Source: Mycolicibacter heraklionensis (GTDB lineage Bacteria; Actinomycetota; Actinomycetes; Mycobacteriales; Mycobacteriaceae). From it: a DNA stretch of 64,000 bases. Of the stretch, positions 41,947 through 50,310 are shown in pieces; position 1 is the stretch's first letter, and every line of letters begins with the position of its first letter. A program made the position numbers and the translations under genes. Under the pieces are notes generated by a model. It was not told the DNA's origin and made no database searches. It saw only the letters and a program-made list of their open reading frames with translations. Where the stretch lies: NCBI RefSeq assembly GCF_001021505.1, contig NZ_LDPO01000013.1, forward strand, positions 62,001-126,000. Reading direction: 5' to 3'.

Positions 41947-44900
41947 ATGAGTCGTCAGGGCGGGCCGGGTAAGTCGAAGTCAGCACGCCGGCGCCTGGCG
42001 GGAGCCGGAGCGGCGGTCGGCACTTTCCTGGCCGTCGGGCTGACGCCCGCGACGTCGTCGGCACACGCCGACGGGATGGACTTCGACTGGCTGGTCGACA
42101 TGTTCACGCCGGTCGCCGGGGTCGCCGCCGACACCACTCCCCTCGACTCCGCGGCATGGTTTGACCAGCTCTTCTACGATCCGTTCCACACGTCGATCGA
42201 GAACTGGATCAACAGTGACTTCGGGTCGATGGTCAACGGCTGGATCAACACCGCCTCCGGGCAGTTCCTGATCGGCGACGGCACGGACGGCACCGAGCTC
42301 AACCCCAACGGCGGCGCCGGCGGCCTGTGGTTCGGCGACGGCGGTGACGGCTTCGACCAGAGCGCCGCCGGGGTGGCCGGCGGCAACGGCGGGGCGGCCG
42401 GCATGTTCGGCGACGGCGGGGCCGGCGGCGACGGCGGGGCCGGCGCGGCGGGCGGCATCGGCGGTGTCGGTGGGTCGTTCATGGGCAACGGCGGTGTCGG
42501 CGGCACGGGCGGAGTCGGTGTCGACGGCGCGGCCGCCGGTACCGGAGGCGCCGGCGGCGATGCCATCGCCTGGCTGTTCGGTAACGGCGGGGCCGGCGGC
42601 ATGGGCGGAACGGGGTCCGTGGGCGCGGGCGCGACCGGGGCAACGGGCTTCACCGGGGGCAACGGATCGCTGGGCGGTGCCGGCGGTGTGGGCGGGTCCA
42701 GCCTGTCGGCGCAGTACGGCGACGGCGGCCGCGGTGGTGCGGGCGGTAGCGGAGGCACCGGCGGAGCGGGCGGAGCCGGAACCGCTGGGATCGACGCGAC
42801 CACCGCCGGTGGGGCCGGCGGTAACGGCGGCAACGGCATGCAGGGCGGCAACGGCGGGGCCGGCGGCAACGGCGGGGCCGGCGGCGCCTCGGCCAACGGG
42901 GTCGCGGGTCTGCAGGGTGCCGGCGGCAACGGCGGCAACGGTGGGTCAGGCGGGGCGGCCGGCGACGGCGGGGCCGGCGGCAACGGCGATGCGAGCAACC
43001 CCGACGGCGGTCGCGGCGGCAATGGCGGCGCCTTCGGCGCCGGAGGATTCGGCGGCGACGGCGGGGCGGGCTCCGTCCACGGCGCCAGCGGGGCGACCGG
43101 GACCCCGTCGGACTACGCGGGGAACGGCGGCGCGGGCGGCAACGGCTACGACGCGGCTTCCGACCCCAACGCGGCACCGGGCACCAGCGGCGGCAACGGC
43201 GGCGCCGGCGGTACCGGCAGCCTGCACGGCAACGGCGGGGCCGGCGGCGTCGGCGGCAACGGCTCCAACGGCGTCAACGGTGGGCCCGGCAGTATCGGCG
43301 GGGCCGGTGGCAGCGGTGGCAACGGTGGCGCCGGCGGCGCCTCGCTCGGCGACGGCCACGGCGGAGCGGGCGGAGCCGGCGGCAATGCCGGCAACGGCGG
43401 CACCGGCGGCAACGGGTCGGCGGGGACAAACGCCACCACGGCAGGCGCGGCCGGTGGCAACGGCGGCAACGGCATGCAGGGCGGCAAAGGCGGGGTTGGC
43501 GGCAACGGCGGCGCCGGCGGAACCTCGGCTGAAGGAACCGCGGGCCAACAGGGCGCCGGCGGGAATGGCGGCAACGGCGGGACCGGCGGCACCCCCGGTG
43601 ACGGCGGCAAGGGCGCCAACGGCAATGCCAGCAACCCCAACGGTGGCCGCGGCGGCAACGGCGGCCAAGCGGGTGCCGGGGGCCTCGGCGGTGCCGGCGG
43701 GACGGGCTCCGTCCAAGGCGCCACCGGCGCGACCGGATCGGCATCGACCGCGCACGCCGGGAACGGCGGCGCCGGCGGCAACGGCTTCAACGCCGTCACC
43801 CCGGGCGCCAGCGGCGGCAACGGCGGCGCCGGCGGAACCGGCAGCCTGCACGGCGACGGCGGCGCGGGCGGAAATGGCGGCAACGGCGCCACCGGCGCCA
43901 ATGGCAACCCAGTCCTTAATAACGGCAACGCCGGAGACGGCGGCAACGGCGGCAAGGGCGGAGCCGGCGGCAACTCGCTCGGCGACGGCAACGGCGGCAA
44001 GGGCGGAGCGGGTGGCAACGCCGGCAACGGCGGCCGCGGCGTGGACCAGAGCCAACTGCCCCCCAGTGCCACCCTGCCCGGCAGCGGCGGCGACGGCGGC
44101 AAGGGCGGTGTCGGCGGGGCCGGCGGCAGCAGCGCCAGCGCCCATGGAACCGGCACCGGCAATGGCGGCGCCGGCGGCGCGGGCGGAGCCGGCGGCAACG
44201 GCGGCGGCAACGGCATCGCCACCCTGGACATCGCCAACAGCGTCCCCTACGGCAGCGGCGGCGACGGCGGGGCCGGCGGCGTCGGCGGCAACGGCGGACT
44301 CGGCGACACCGGAGCACTCGGCGGCGGCGCCGGCTTCAACGGTGGAAGCGGCGGCGCCGGCGGTACCGGTGGTGCGGGCGGCTCGGCCTACACCGGCAGC
44401 GTCGCGCTGCACGAGCACGGCACGTTCGGCACCAACGGCAACGGTGGCGCCGGGGGTGGCGGCGGTACCGGTGGCGGCGGCGGCACCGGCGGTGCCGGTG
44501 ACGACAGCGCGGGCGGCACCGGCGGCAACGGCGGCAATGGCGGGGCGGCTGGTAACGGCGGGGCTCCCGGCTCCGGGTTCAACGCCCAACCCGGTATCAA
44601 CAAGGCTCCGGTCGGCATCGGCGGCGACGGCGGGAAGGGCGGCGCCGCCGGTTCCGGCGGGTCCGGCGGCAAGGGCGACACCGGCTTCAACGGCGGCACC
44701 GGCGGAAACGGCGGCATCGGCGGCGCGGGCGCCAATGGCGGGAGCGCCACCGGCACCTACTACGCGCAGGGCTCCAGCGGTGGTGACGGCGGAAACGGCG
44801 GCGCCGGCGGGAACGCCGGAGCGGGCGGCGCCGGAGGTTTGGGCGCCCATGCGGGCAGCGGAGGCAACGCCGGCGCGGGCGGCCACGGCGGCGACGGTGG

Positions 44901-45996
44901 TGACGGCGGAGACGCCACGCTGGCCGGGACGAACGTGCACGGCGGGGCGGCCGGTGACGGCGGCGACGGCGGGGCCGCGGGCGCGGTAGCCGCCGGCGGG
45001 CTCGGAGCCAACGGCGGCAGCGGCGGCGACGGCGGCGACGGCGGTAGCGGCGGGACCATCGGCAGCCACGGCGCCAACGGTGCCGGGGGCGCCGGCGGGG
45101 CCGGTTCGGGCTCCGGGCACGCCGGCGCGACCGGCGGACCCGACGGCCCGGTCAACGTCACCGTCCCGCTGTACCTGCAAAGCGGCGGCATCAGCCCGAT
45201 CGTCTACATCTCGATCAACGGCGGGCCGCCGGTACCGGTCCAGATCGACACCGGCTCCACCGGTCTGACGATTCTCAACAGCGCCGTCGGCAACCCCGGT
45301 GGCCTCGGCGATGTGCTGCTGTCCGGCAACTCCAGCTACGCGGGCCTGGGCAACAACAGCTACGGGTTCCAGACCTACAGCACCACGGTGGGTTTCTGCG
45401 ACAAGGTTGCCTGCTCAGGCGACATCGTCACCGACCCGACCGCCGTCAACGTGGTCACCTCGTCGTCGAACGCCCTGATGACGCAGTACTTCAACCAGTA
45501 CGGCATCGTCGGGGTGTTGGGCATTGGGCCCAACAACGGCCACGCCGGCACCTCGACGATCATCTCGGCGCTGCCCGGCGCGCTCAACCAGGGCGTGCTC
45601 ATCGACGAGCAGACCGGTCAGCTGACCTTCGGGCCGAACCCGCTGACCCCCGAGATCTCGGTGCCCGGGTCGCCGTTCGTCGACACGATGGTGTCGATCA
45701 ACGGTGGCGCCCCGGTGGCGGTGTCCACGTCGCTGGACTCCGGCGGCATGTACGGCAGCATTCCGCAGTCGCTGTTCCCGCAGCTCGGGGTCGGTTCGCA
45801 GGTGCCGGCCGGCACGGTGATCTCGGTGTACAACGCCGACGGCAGCACCTTGCTGTACTCCTACACCACCACCAACAACGGTCCGTATGTGACGTCGGGC
45901 GGGGCGGCCAACAGCGGCTATTACCCGTTCTCGGTGAACCCGGTCTACATCGACTACCGGCCCAGCGGTTTCGGGGCCACCATCATCAACCGCTGA
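41947..45996 (+). CDS. PGRS-like protein fused to a C-terminal aspartic protease (copy 4)
   Basis: 1349 residues from ATG 41947. Residues 1-40 are a signal peptide ('RRRLAGAGAAVGTFLAVGL', cleavage after 'AHA'). The shared domain follows ('FYDPFHTSIENWINS', 'SGQFLIGDGTDGT'), then about 930 residues of glycine repeats including a 212-codon tandem duplication. Residues 1060-1349 form a pepsin-like domain: first active site 'QIDTGSTGL', second 'TSLDSGGMYGSI', and 'GVLGIGPNN' between. This C-terminal domain is that of PecA/PE_PGRS35-type proteases, which process cell-surface PE lipases in other mycobacteria. Here the PE domain is replaced by an ordinary signal peptide. Confidence 0.87.
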   Translation: MSRQGGPGKSKSARRRLAGAGAAVGTFLAVGLTPATSSAHADGMDFDWLVDMFTPVAGVAADTTPLDSAAWFDQLFYDPFHTSIENWINSDFGSMVNGWINTASGQFLIGDGTDGTELNPNGGAGGLWFGDGGDGFDQSAAGVAGGNGGAAGMFGDGGAGGDGGAGAAGGIGGVGGSFMGNGGVGGTGGVGVDGAAAGTGGAGGDAIAWLFGNGGAGGMGGTGSVGAGATGATGFTGGNGSLGGAGGVGGSSLSAQYGDGGRGGAGGSGGTGGAGGAGTAGIDATTAGGAGGNGGNGMQGGNGGAGGNGGAGGASANGVAGLQGAGGNGGNGGSGGAAGDGGAGGNGDASNPDGGRGGNGGAFGAGGFGGDGGAGSVHGASGATGTPSDYAGNGGAGGNGYDAASDPNAAPGTSGGNGGAGGTGSLHGNGGAGGVGGNGSNGVNGGPGSIGGAGGSGGNGGAGGASLGDGHGGAGGAGGNAGNGGTGGNGSAGTNATTAGAAGGNGGNGMQGGKGGVGGNGGAGGTSAEGTAGQQGAGGNGGNGGTGGTPGDGGKGANGNASNPNGGRGGNGGQAGAGGLGGAGGTGSVQGATGATGSASTAHAGNGGAGGNGFNAVTPGASGGNGGAGGTGSLHGDGGAGGNGGNGATGANGNPVLNNGNAGDGGNGGKGGAGGNSLGDGNGGKGGAGGNAGNGGRGVDQSQLPPSATLPGSGGDGGKGGVGGAGGSSASAHGTGTGNGGAGGAGGAGGNGGGNGIATLDIANSVPYGSGGDGGAGGVGGNGGLGDTGALGGGAGFNGGSGGAGGTGGAGGSAYTGSVALHEHGTFGTNGNGGAGGGGGTGGGGGTGGAGDDSAGGTGGNGGNGGAAGNGGAPGSGFNAQPGINKAPVGIGGDGGKGGAAGSGGSGGKGDTGFNGGTGGNGGIGGAGANGGSATGTYYAQGSSGGDGGNGGAGGNAGAGGAGGLGAHAGSGGNAGAGGHGGDGGDGGDATLAGTNVHGGAAGDGGDGGAAGAVAAGGLGANGGSGGDGGDGGSGGTIGSHGANGAGGAGGAGSGSGHAGATGGPDGPVNVTVPLYLQSGGISPIVYISINGGPPVPVQIDTGSTGLTILNSAVGNPGGLGDVLLSGNSSYAGLGNNSYGFQTYSTTVGFCDKVACSGDIVTDPTAVNVVTSSSNALMTQYFNQYGIVGVLGIGPNNGHAGTSTIISALPGALNQGVLIDEQTGQLTFGPNPLTPEISVPGSPFVDTMVSINGGAPVAVSTSLDSGGMYGSIPQSLFPQLGVGSQVPAGTVISVYNADGSTLLYSYTTTNNGPYVTSGGAANSGYYPFSVNPVYIDYRPSGFGATIINR
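42796..44040 (+). repeat. Tandem duplication of a 636-bp unit inside the PGRS-protease gene
   Basis: Two consecutive units of 212 codons (first 42796-43431, second from 43432 to about 44040) share the same order of landmarks: 'ATTAG', 'NGMQGG', 'QGAGGNGGNGG', 'ASNPDGG/ASNPNGG', 'GASGATG/GATGATG', 'GTGSLHG', 'SLGDG' and 'GGNAGNGG'. It is an in-frame internal duplication of the glycine-rich region. Confidence 0.75.
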
Positions 45997-46007
45997 GCCG
46001 TCGCGAG

Positions 46008-46026
46008 GTAGCACGTGTGCTACTGT
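46008..46026 (+). promoter_or_regulatory. Operator and -10 box of the Phd/VapC pair
   Basis: GTAGCAC-GT-GTGCTAC (46008-46023) is a perfect palindrome. It overlaps TACTGT (46021-46026), which is followed after 5 nt by ATG 46032. A leaderless, autoregulated TA promoter is predicted. Confidence 0.65.
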
Positions 46027-46031
46027 GGGGC

Positions 46032-46280
46032 ATGGAAACCGTTGGCCTACGCGAACTGCGCCAGAACGCCTCCGATCTGGTTCGCCGGGTCGAAGACGGC
46101 GAGGAAATCACCATCACCGTGGCCGGTCGGCCAAGCGCCCGGCTCGTGCCCGCCGCACCACGGGCGTGGCGGCGGTGGACCGATATCGCCGAACTGTTCA
46201 ACGGCCCTGAAGATCCGGCATGGACGGACGATCGTGAGGCGATTGAGCACGCGATAGCCGATCCGTGGACCGCGCGTTGA
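46032..46280 (+). CDS. Phd/YefM-type antitoxin (VapB)
   Basis: 82 residues from ATG 46032. 'METVGLRELRQNASDLVRRVEDGEEITITVAGRPSARLVP'-type sequence is the Phd/YefM DNA-binding fold, and the acidic tail ('FNGPEDPAWTDDREAIEHA') is the toxin-binding segment. It is encoded just before, and overlaps, a PIN-domain toxin gene. A palindromic operator lies over its promoter. Confidence 0.88.
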   Translation: METVGLRELRQNASDLVRRVEDGEEITITVAGRPSARLVPAAPRAWRRWTDIAELFNGPEDPAWTDDREAIEHAIADPWTAR

Positions 46281-46657
46281 TCGCCATTTTGGACACCAGC
46301 GTCGTCATCGCCACCGGCGTCACGCCCCTGCAAGGCGAATTGGCCATCAGCACAATCACTCTGGCCGAGTTACATTTCGGGGTCCTGGTCGCGAAACTCC
46401 CGGAGGTCCGCGCCGAGCGGCTGCGTCGCCTGTCGGTCTTGCAACGCAGCTTCGACGCACTGCCGCTCACCGGGAGTGTGGCCGCCAGCTACGGTCAAAT
46501 CGCCGCGGCGGTCACCGCAGCCGGCCGTCAGCCGCGGGCCCGCTCAATGGACCTGCTCATCGCCGCAACCGCACACGCTCACTCGGCCAGGCTCTACACC
46601 CGCAACCCAGCGGATTTCGCCGGCTTGGACAATCTGCTCGAAGTAGTCGCGGTTTAA
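46265..46657 (+). CDS. PIN-domain ribonuclease toxin (VapC)
   Basis: 130 residues from GTG 46265; a TTG at 46277 would start at 'LIAILDTS', the canonical VapC beginning, with a 4-bp overlap to the antitoxin stop. Conserved PIN acidic residues are in 'AILDTSVVIA' (first Asp), 'TITLAELHFG' (Glu) and 'SMDLLIAATAHAH' (Asp), with a last position in 'YTRNPADF'. VapC toxins cut tRNA or rRNA and are held by VapB. No inactivating change is seen. Confidence 0.88.
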   Translation: MDRALIAILDTSVVIATGVTPLQGELAISTITLAELHFGVLVAKLPEVRAERLRRLSVLQRSFDALPLTGSVAASYGQIAAAVTAAGRQPRARSMDLLIAATAHAHSARLYTRNPADFAGLDNLLEVVAV

Positions 46658-46697
46658 CCGAGCGCGGTGCTTGGGCGATCGGCCGACAGCCGGACGG

Positions 46698-47729
46698 CTA
46701 CAGCAGCTCCTTGGCCAGCAGCTCGCAGGTGCGTTCCCGGCCCGGCGCGGTGGCCGGGTCGGTGCCGCGATGTGCCGAGGCGACCGGGTTGATCATCACC
46801 TCGTCGACGGCGAACCGCTCCGCGAGCGCTGTGAGTTGCTCGGCCGCTTCGGCCGGAGTGCCGACGACGGCGCGCCGCAGCCCACTGTCGATGATGCGTT
46901 GTTCGGAGTCGGAGACCGCTGCCGCTTGCGCGTCCTCGACCAGATCAACGGCCCCCAGCGACCGCCCGGTGCGCAACCGGGCCATCATCTGCAGGTTGGG
47001 CAGCATCAACGCCGTTGCCTCGTCGCGGGTTTCGGCAACGGATGCGTTGACGGTCAGAAACGTCGTCGGCTCCGCACACACGTCGCTCGGCGTGAAGTTC
47101 TCCCGGTAGTAGGCCAGCGCCTCCTCGGTGCCCTGGCCGGAGAAGTGGTGGGCGAACACGTAGGGCAGCCCCTTGGCCGCGGCCAGTCGCGCCGAATACA
47201 TGCTCGATCCCAGCAGCCACAGCTGCGGCTCGCCGACGGCGGCCGGGGTGGCCTTGAGCAGGTAGTCGCCGTCACGCAACTGGACCTGCACGCCGCGGCT
47301 GCTCATCATCGCCCGTACGTGGTCGAGATAGTCGGGGAAGTTCGCGATGTCTTCGTCGCCCCGGCCGGAGCGCAGCATGACGGAAGTGACCGGGTCGGAT
47401 CCGGGCGCCCGGCCGATGCCCAAGTCGATGCGCCCGGGTGCGGCGGCCTCCAACAGCGCGAACTGTTCGGCGACGGCCAGCGGGGCGTGGTTGGGCAGCA
47501 TCACCCCGCCCGAACCGAGCCGGACCCGCGACGTCTGCGCGGCGAGGTAGGCCAGCAGTACCGGCGGGCTGGTAGCCCCCACCGAGGGCATGTTGTGGTG
47601 CTCGGCCACCCAATATCTGGTGAATCCGAGGCGGTCAGCGGTTTGTGCCAGCCGCACCGTCGCGGCCAGCGCATCGGCGGTGGACTGGTCGGTACGGACC
47701 GGGACGAGATCAAGAACGGAAAGACGCAC
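46698..47729 (-). CDS. LLM-class (luciferase-like) flavin oxidoreductase
   Basis: 343 residues from GTG 47729; an upstream GTG at 47750 would add 7 residues. The start 'VRLSVLDLVPVRTDQS', 'RYWVAEHHNMPSVG' and 'LGSGGVMLPNHAPLAVAEQF' are signature blocks of the 'alternate' LLM subfamily, with 'GRIDLGIGRAPGSD' further on. TIM-barrel enzymes of this type use FMN or F420; the substrate cannot be deduced. It lies between two TA loci. Confidence 0.85.
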   Translation of the reverse strand: MRLSVLDLVPVRTDQSTADALAATVRLAQTADRLGFTRYWVAEHHNMPSVGATSPPVLLAYLAAQTSRVRLGSGGVMLPNHAPLAVAEQFALLEAAAPGRIDLGIGRAPGSDPVTSVMLRSGRGDEDIANFPDYLDHVRAMMSSRGVQVQLRDGDYLLKATPAAVGEPQLWLLGSSMYSARLAAAKGLPYVFAHHFSGQGTEEALAYYRENFTPSDVCAEPTTFLTVNASVAETRDEATALMLPNLQMMARLRTGRSLGAVDLVEDAQAAAVSDSEQRIIDSGLRRAVVGTPAEAAEQLTALAERFAVDEVMINPVASAHRGTDPATAPGRERTCELLAKELL

Positions 47730-47801
47730 GTTGGCTACAACGCGCGACACTCGGTATGGCTTCCCACTTCCCTCCCACTCGGCGACGCGCCCCGGTGATG
47801 A

Positions 47802-47820
47802 GTAATTACGGTATAATTAC
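47802..47820 (+). promoter_or_regulatory. BrnTA operator and consensus -10 box
   Basis: GTAATTA-CGGTA-TAATTAC is a perfect 7-bp inverted repeat (47802-47820). It contains a full-consensus TATAAT (47812-47817), 8 nt before the GTG start of brnT at 47826. The transcript is predicted to be leaderless and repressed by the BrnA-type antitoxin. Confidence 0.65.
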
Positions 47821-47825
47821 TGCGC

Positions 47826-48090
47826 GTGTTGGCGTTCGAGTTCGATCCAGCCAAGAGCGCTGCAAACCTGACCAAGCACGGCATCGACTTCGATGTTGCA
47901 CAGTCCATTTGGTCCGACCCCCGCCGCATCGAAGTGCCGGCACGCACGACGGATGAGCCGAGGTGGATGGCGATCGGGCAGATAGACGGCCGATGCTGGT
48001 CCGCGGTATTGACCTACCCGAGATGACCACGTGCGGATCATCTCCGTACGCCGCTCGCGCGAAGGAGAGGCAGCGATCTATGAAAGCTGA
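47826..48090 (+). pseudogene. BrnT-like toxin gene with a one-base frameshift
   Basis: From GTG 47826 the frame encodes a typical DUF497/BrnT N-terminus ('FEFDPAKSAANLTKHGIDF', 'ARTTDEPRWMAIGQIDG'). At the CCC run 48017-48019 one extra C shifts the frame to a stop at 48024. Reading on in the +1 frame restores the family's end ('YRDDHVRIISVRRSREGEA') to TGA 48088-48090. The intact product would have about 87 residues. It is either a recent inactivating mutation or a sequencing error. The antitoxin gene overlaps its 3' end. Confidence 0.75.
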
Positions 48091-48316
48091 CGAGTTCGAC
48101 GAACGATTCGACAACGGCCAGGACATGGCCGCCGCTCTCGACACCGCACGGGCACGCCGCCCGGGCGAGCAGCACCGCCGAGTCAACGTCGACTTCCCGG
48201 TCTGGATGATCGCCGAACTCGACCGCGAAGCAACCCGACTCGGAGTCACCCGCCAGTCGCTCATCAAAGTCTGGATCGCGGAGAAACTTGACCACGGCGG
48301 TCACACCGCGGCCTGA
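48080..48316 (+). CDS. BrnA-like antitoxin (ribbon-helix-helix)
   Basis: 78 residues from ATG 48080, with GAAGGAGAGG upstream at 48061-48070. The C-terminal half is a ribbon-helix-helix: 'RRVNVDFPVWMIAELDREA' and 'GVTRQSLIKVWIAEKL'. The acidic N-terminus ('EFDERFDNGQDM') would bind the toxin. It overlaps the end of the (frameshifted) brnT, the normal toxin-first order of BrnTA. It appears intact even though the toxin is broken. Confidence 0.8.
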   Translation: MKADEFDERFDNGQDMAAALDTARARRPGEQHRRVNVDFPVWMIAELDREATRLGVTRQSLIKVWIAEKLDHGGHTAA

Positions 48317-48331
48317 CCGTCGAGCGCCCGG

Positions 48332-49150
48332 TCAGCCCCTCAATCCCGCCAGCCGAGCCGCGTCGCCAAAGATGTCGTCCAGCATGGCCGGGGTCAGCCG
48401 TCCGGTGAACATGTTCTGTTGGCTGGGGTGATAGCAGCCCAGCAGCCGCAGCGCCGGGCCGAGTTCGGCGACCGCTCCGTGGCCGAACTTCGGTTTGGGC
48501 TTGGGCACTTGGCCGGCGGCAATCCGCAGCGCGATCTGCCAGGCGAAGCCGCCCAGCGCCACCATCACCCGCACGTGGGGAGCGATCAGTTGCCATTCGG
48601 CGTCGATCCACGGCGCGCAGGTGTTGCGCTCGACCGTCGTCGGAGCGTTGTCGGGTGGGGCGCAGCGCACCGGGGCGATGATCCGGATGTCGTTGGCGTG
48701 CAGCCCATCCGCGGCGTCGACGCTGGTGGGCTGGTTGACCAGGCCGGCCCGGTACAGCGCGGCGTACAACTGGTCGCCCGACCGGTCGCCGGTGAACATC
48801 CGGCCGGTGCGGTTGGCGCCATTGGCAGCCGGGGCCAGTCCGACGATCACGATCTTGGGCTTCGGCGAGCCCCAGCCGGGCACCGGCCGCCCCCAGTAGG
48901 GCTGGTCGGCGAAGGACTTTCGCTTGGTGACCGCGACCTGTTCGCGCCAGGTCACCAGTCGCGGGCAGGCCCGGCAGACGCTGATCAGCGCGTCGAGTTC
49001 GTCGATCGAGGCGGCTTGGTCGGCCAGCTGCACCACCCGCGCGGCGTCGACGGCCTGCGGCGTTTCCGGGGTTGCCGGGTCACCGGGCCAGCCGGCGCCG
49101 GGCGGCACCGGGGAGTCGAACAGCTGACCGGTCCGGGGGTGGTTGAGCAT
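48332..49150 (-). CDS. udgB: Family 5 uracil-DNA glycosylase UdgB
   Basis: 272 residues from ATG 49150. Motif A '[19 protein letters not shown]' and motif C '[12 protein letters not shown]' identify the UdgB family of thermostable, iron-sulfur uracil glycosylases. Cysteines in '[10 protein letters not shown]', 'APVRCAPP' and 'NTCAPW' can ligate the 4Fe-4S cluster. UdgB removes uracil and some other deaminated bases, even from double-stranded DNA. It corresponds to Rv1259. It ends tail to tail with the BrnA gene. Confidence 0.92.
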   Translation of the reverse strand: MLNHPRTGQLFDSPVPPGAGWPGDPATPETPQAVDAARVVQLADQAASIDELDALISVCRACPRLVTWREQVAVTKRKSFADQPYWGRPVPGWGSPKPKIVIVGLAPAANGANRTGRMFTGDRSGDQLYAALYRAGLVNQPTSVDAADGLHANDIRIIAPVRCAPPDNAPTTVERNTCAPWIDAEWQLIAPHVRVMVALGGFAWQIALRIAAGQVPKPKPKFGHGAVAELGPALRLLGCYHPSQQNMFTGRLTPAMLDDIFGDAARLAGLRG

Positions 49151-49216
49151 TGGTCTACTGTGCACGCTCTTAGATCCGATGCCCACTCCGGCATGGCGCG
49201 GAGGCGCAGGGCCGGC

Positions 49217-49696
49217 TCAACAGGAACGCGGGTCGGCGCTCTCCGACAAGTTGTCGCGGATCTGCGCATAGGCGTGCGCGAACAGGTCCACGTCGCGCGC
49301 ACTGAGCAGGTCGAAAAGGTTGCGCCGCAACGTGGCAACGTGCCCGCCCGAAACCGACTCCAGCTTCGCCAGCCCGGAGTCGGTCAACTCGGCGAACCAT
49401 CCGCGTTTGTCCTCGTCGCACCCGACGCGGCGCAGCCAGCCCGCTCTGGCCAATCGACTCACCGCACCGGTGGTCCCGCTACGGGTCGTGACCGCCGCCT
49501 CGGTGAGCTCGCCCATCCGCAACCGGCGTTGCCGCGCCTCGGACAACAGCACCAGAACCTCGAAATCGGCAAAGGTGATCCCGCCGTCGGCGACCAGCTG
49601 AACTTCGAGCTCCCGCAACAGCAGCCGGGTGCTGTCCAGGTACCCCCGCCACATCCGCTGTTCGGCTTCACTGAGCCATCGGATCTCTTCCGCCAC
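49217..49696 (-). CDS. MarR-family transcriptional regulator
   Basis: 159 residues from GTG 49696. The helix-turn-helix is 'TFADFEVLVLLSEARQRRLRMGEL' leading to 'TTRSGTTGAVSRLARAGWLRR', with a wing 'DEDKRGWFAELTDSG'. It belongs to the common MarR branch found in actinobacteria ('WRGYLDSTRLLLRELEVQL') and is not closely related to the island's MarR array. The neighbouring deaminase gene begins upstream on the same strand with a 12-bp gap, so the two may be co-transcribed. Confidence 0.85.
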   Translation of the reverse strand: MAEEIRWLSEAEQRMWRGYLDSTRLLLRELEVQLVADGGITFADFEVLVLLSEARQRRLRMGELTEAAVTTRSGTTGAVSRLARAGWLRRVGCDEDKRGWFAELTDSGLAKLESVSGGHVATLRRNLFDLLSARDVDLFAHAYAQIRDNLSESADPRSC

Positions 49697-49708
49697 GACA
49701 ACCCGTCC

Positions 49709-50212
49709 CTAATTCCCAGCGGTGGCGACCCCGGAGTACGACAGCGCCCGCCCGTTGCGCTGCTCCCATAGCCGATAGACGTCGACCGCGTCGTCGCGAG
49801 AGTCATGCCGCATGGGCAGCCGCCGCTGTTCCCAGGGCTTGGCGAACTCGTCGTAGAAGGTGTTGAACTCGAAGTACTTTCGGTCGTCGACGTAATACGG
49901 CTCGTAGGCCTCGCGGGTGGTCAGGAAGACGACCTCGTCCGGCGAGCAGTAGTACAGCGCACCCAGGCACATGGGGCACGGCTGCGCCAGGATGTAGATG
50001 GTGGCCCCGGTCAGGCTTTCGGTGCCCAGCGCCGTGCACGCCTGCCGAATGGCGAGGATCTCCGCGTGCGCGGTGGGGTCGTTGGTCTGAGCGACCCGAT
50101 TCGGGCTCTCGGCCAGAATCGCACCGTCCTTGACGATGACCGTCGCGAACGGACGCCCGCCCTGCTCGACGTTACGGCGGGCAAGCTCAATGGTGTGTTG
50201 GGCGAAGTCCAT
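49709..50212 (-). CDS. Nucleoside/guanine deaminase, cytidine deaminase fold
   Basis: 167 residues from ATG 50212. Zinc-site motifs 'HAEILAIRQAC' (His-Ala-Glu, with the catalytic Glu) and 'PCPMCLGALYYC' (PCxxC) are intact. The C-terminal 'FEFNTFYDEFAKPWEQR' resembles guanine-deaminase-type (GuaD) members, so deamination of guanine or another purine base is the best guess. A tRNA adenosine deaminase role is less likely because 'YxE' landmarks of TadA are missing. It lies between a MarR and a LysR gene on the same strand. Confidence 0.8.
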   Translation of the reverse strand: MDFAQHTIELARRNVEQGGRPFATVIVKDGAILAESPNRVAQTNDPTAHAEILAIRQACTALGTESLTGATIYILAQPCPMCLGALYYCSPDEVVFLTTREAYEPYYVDDRKYFEFNTFYDEFAKPWEQRRLPMRHDSRDDAVDVYRLWEQRNGRALSYSGVATAGN

Positions 50213-50310
50213 GTCGGCTTCCAGGAAGAGTGTGCGGGCATGCCTGTCAGGCTGCCGCAGCGCCCGCTATAGCGTCCAATACTTGTTTCCGATAAACGCG
50301 ATAGATGTCG

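Noticed and set aside
50247..50310. Possible frameshifted extension of the LysR gene (frame reading 'DDIYRVYRKQVLDAIAG')
   Set aside because: The LysR protein already has a normal family length and end. The extra frame is short and could be chance, although it looks protein-like.
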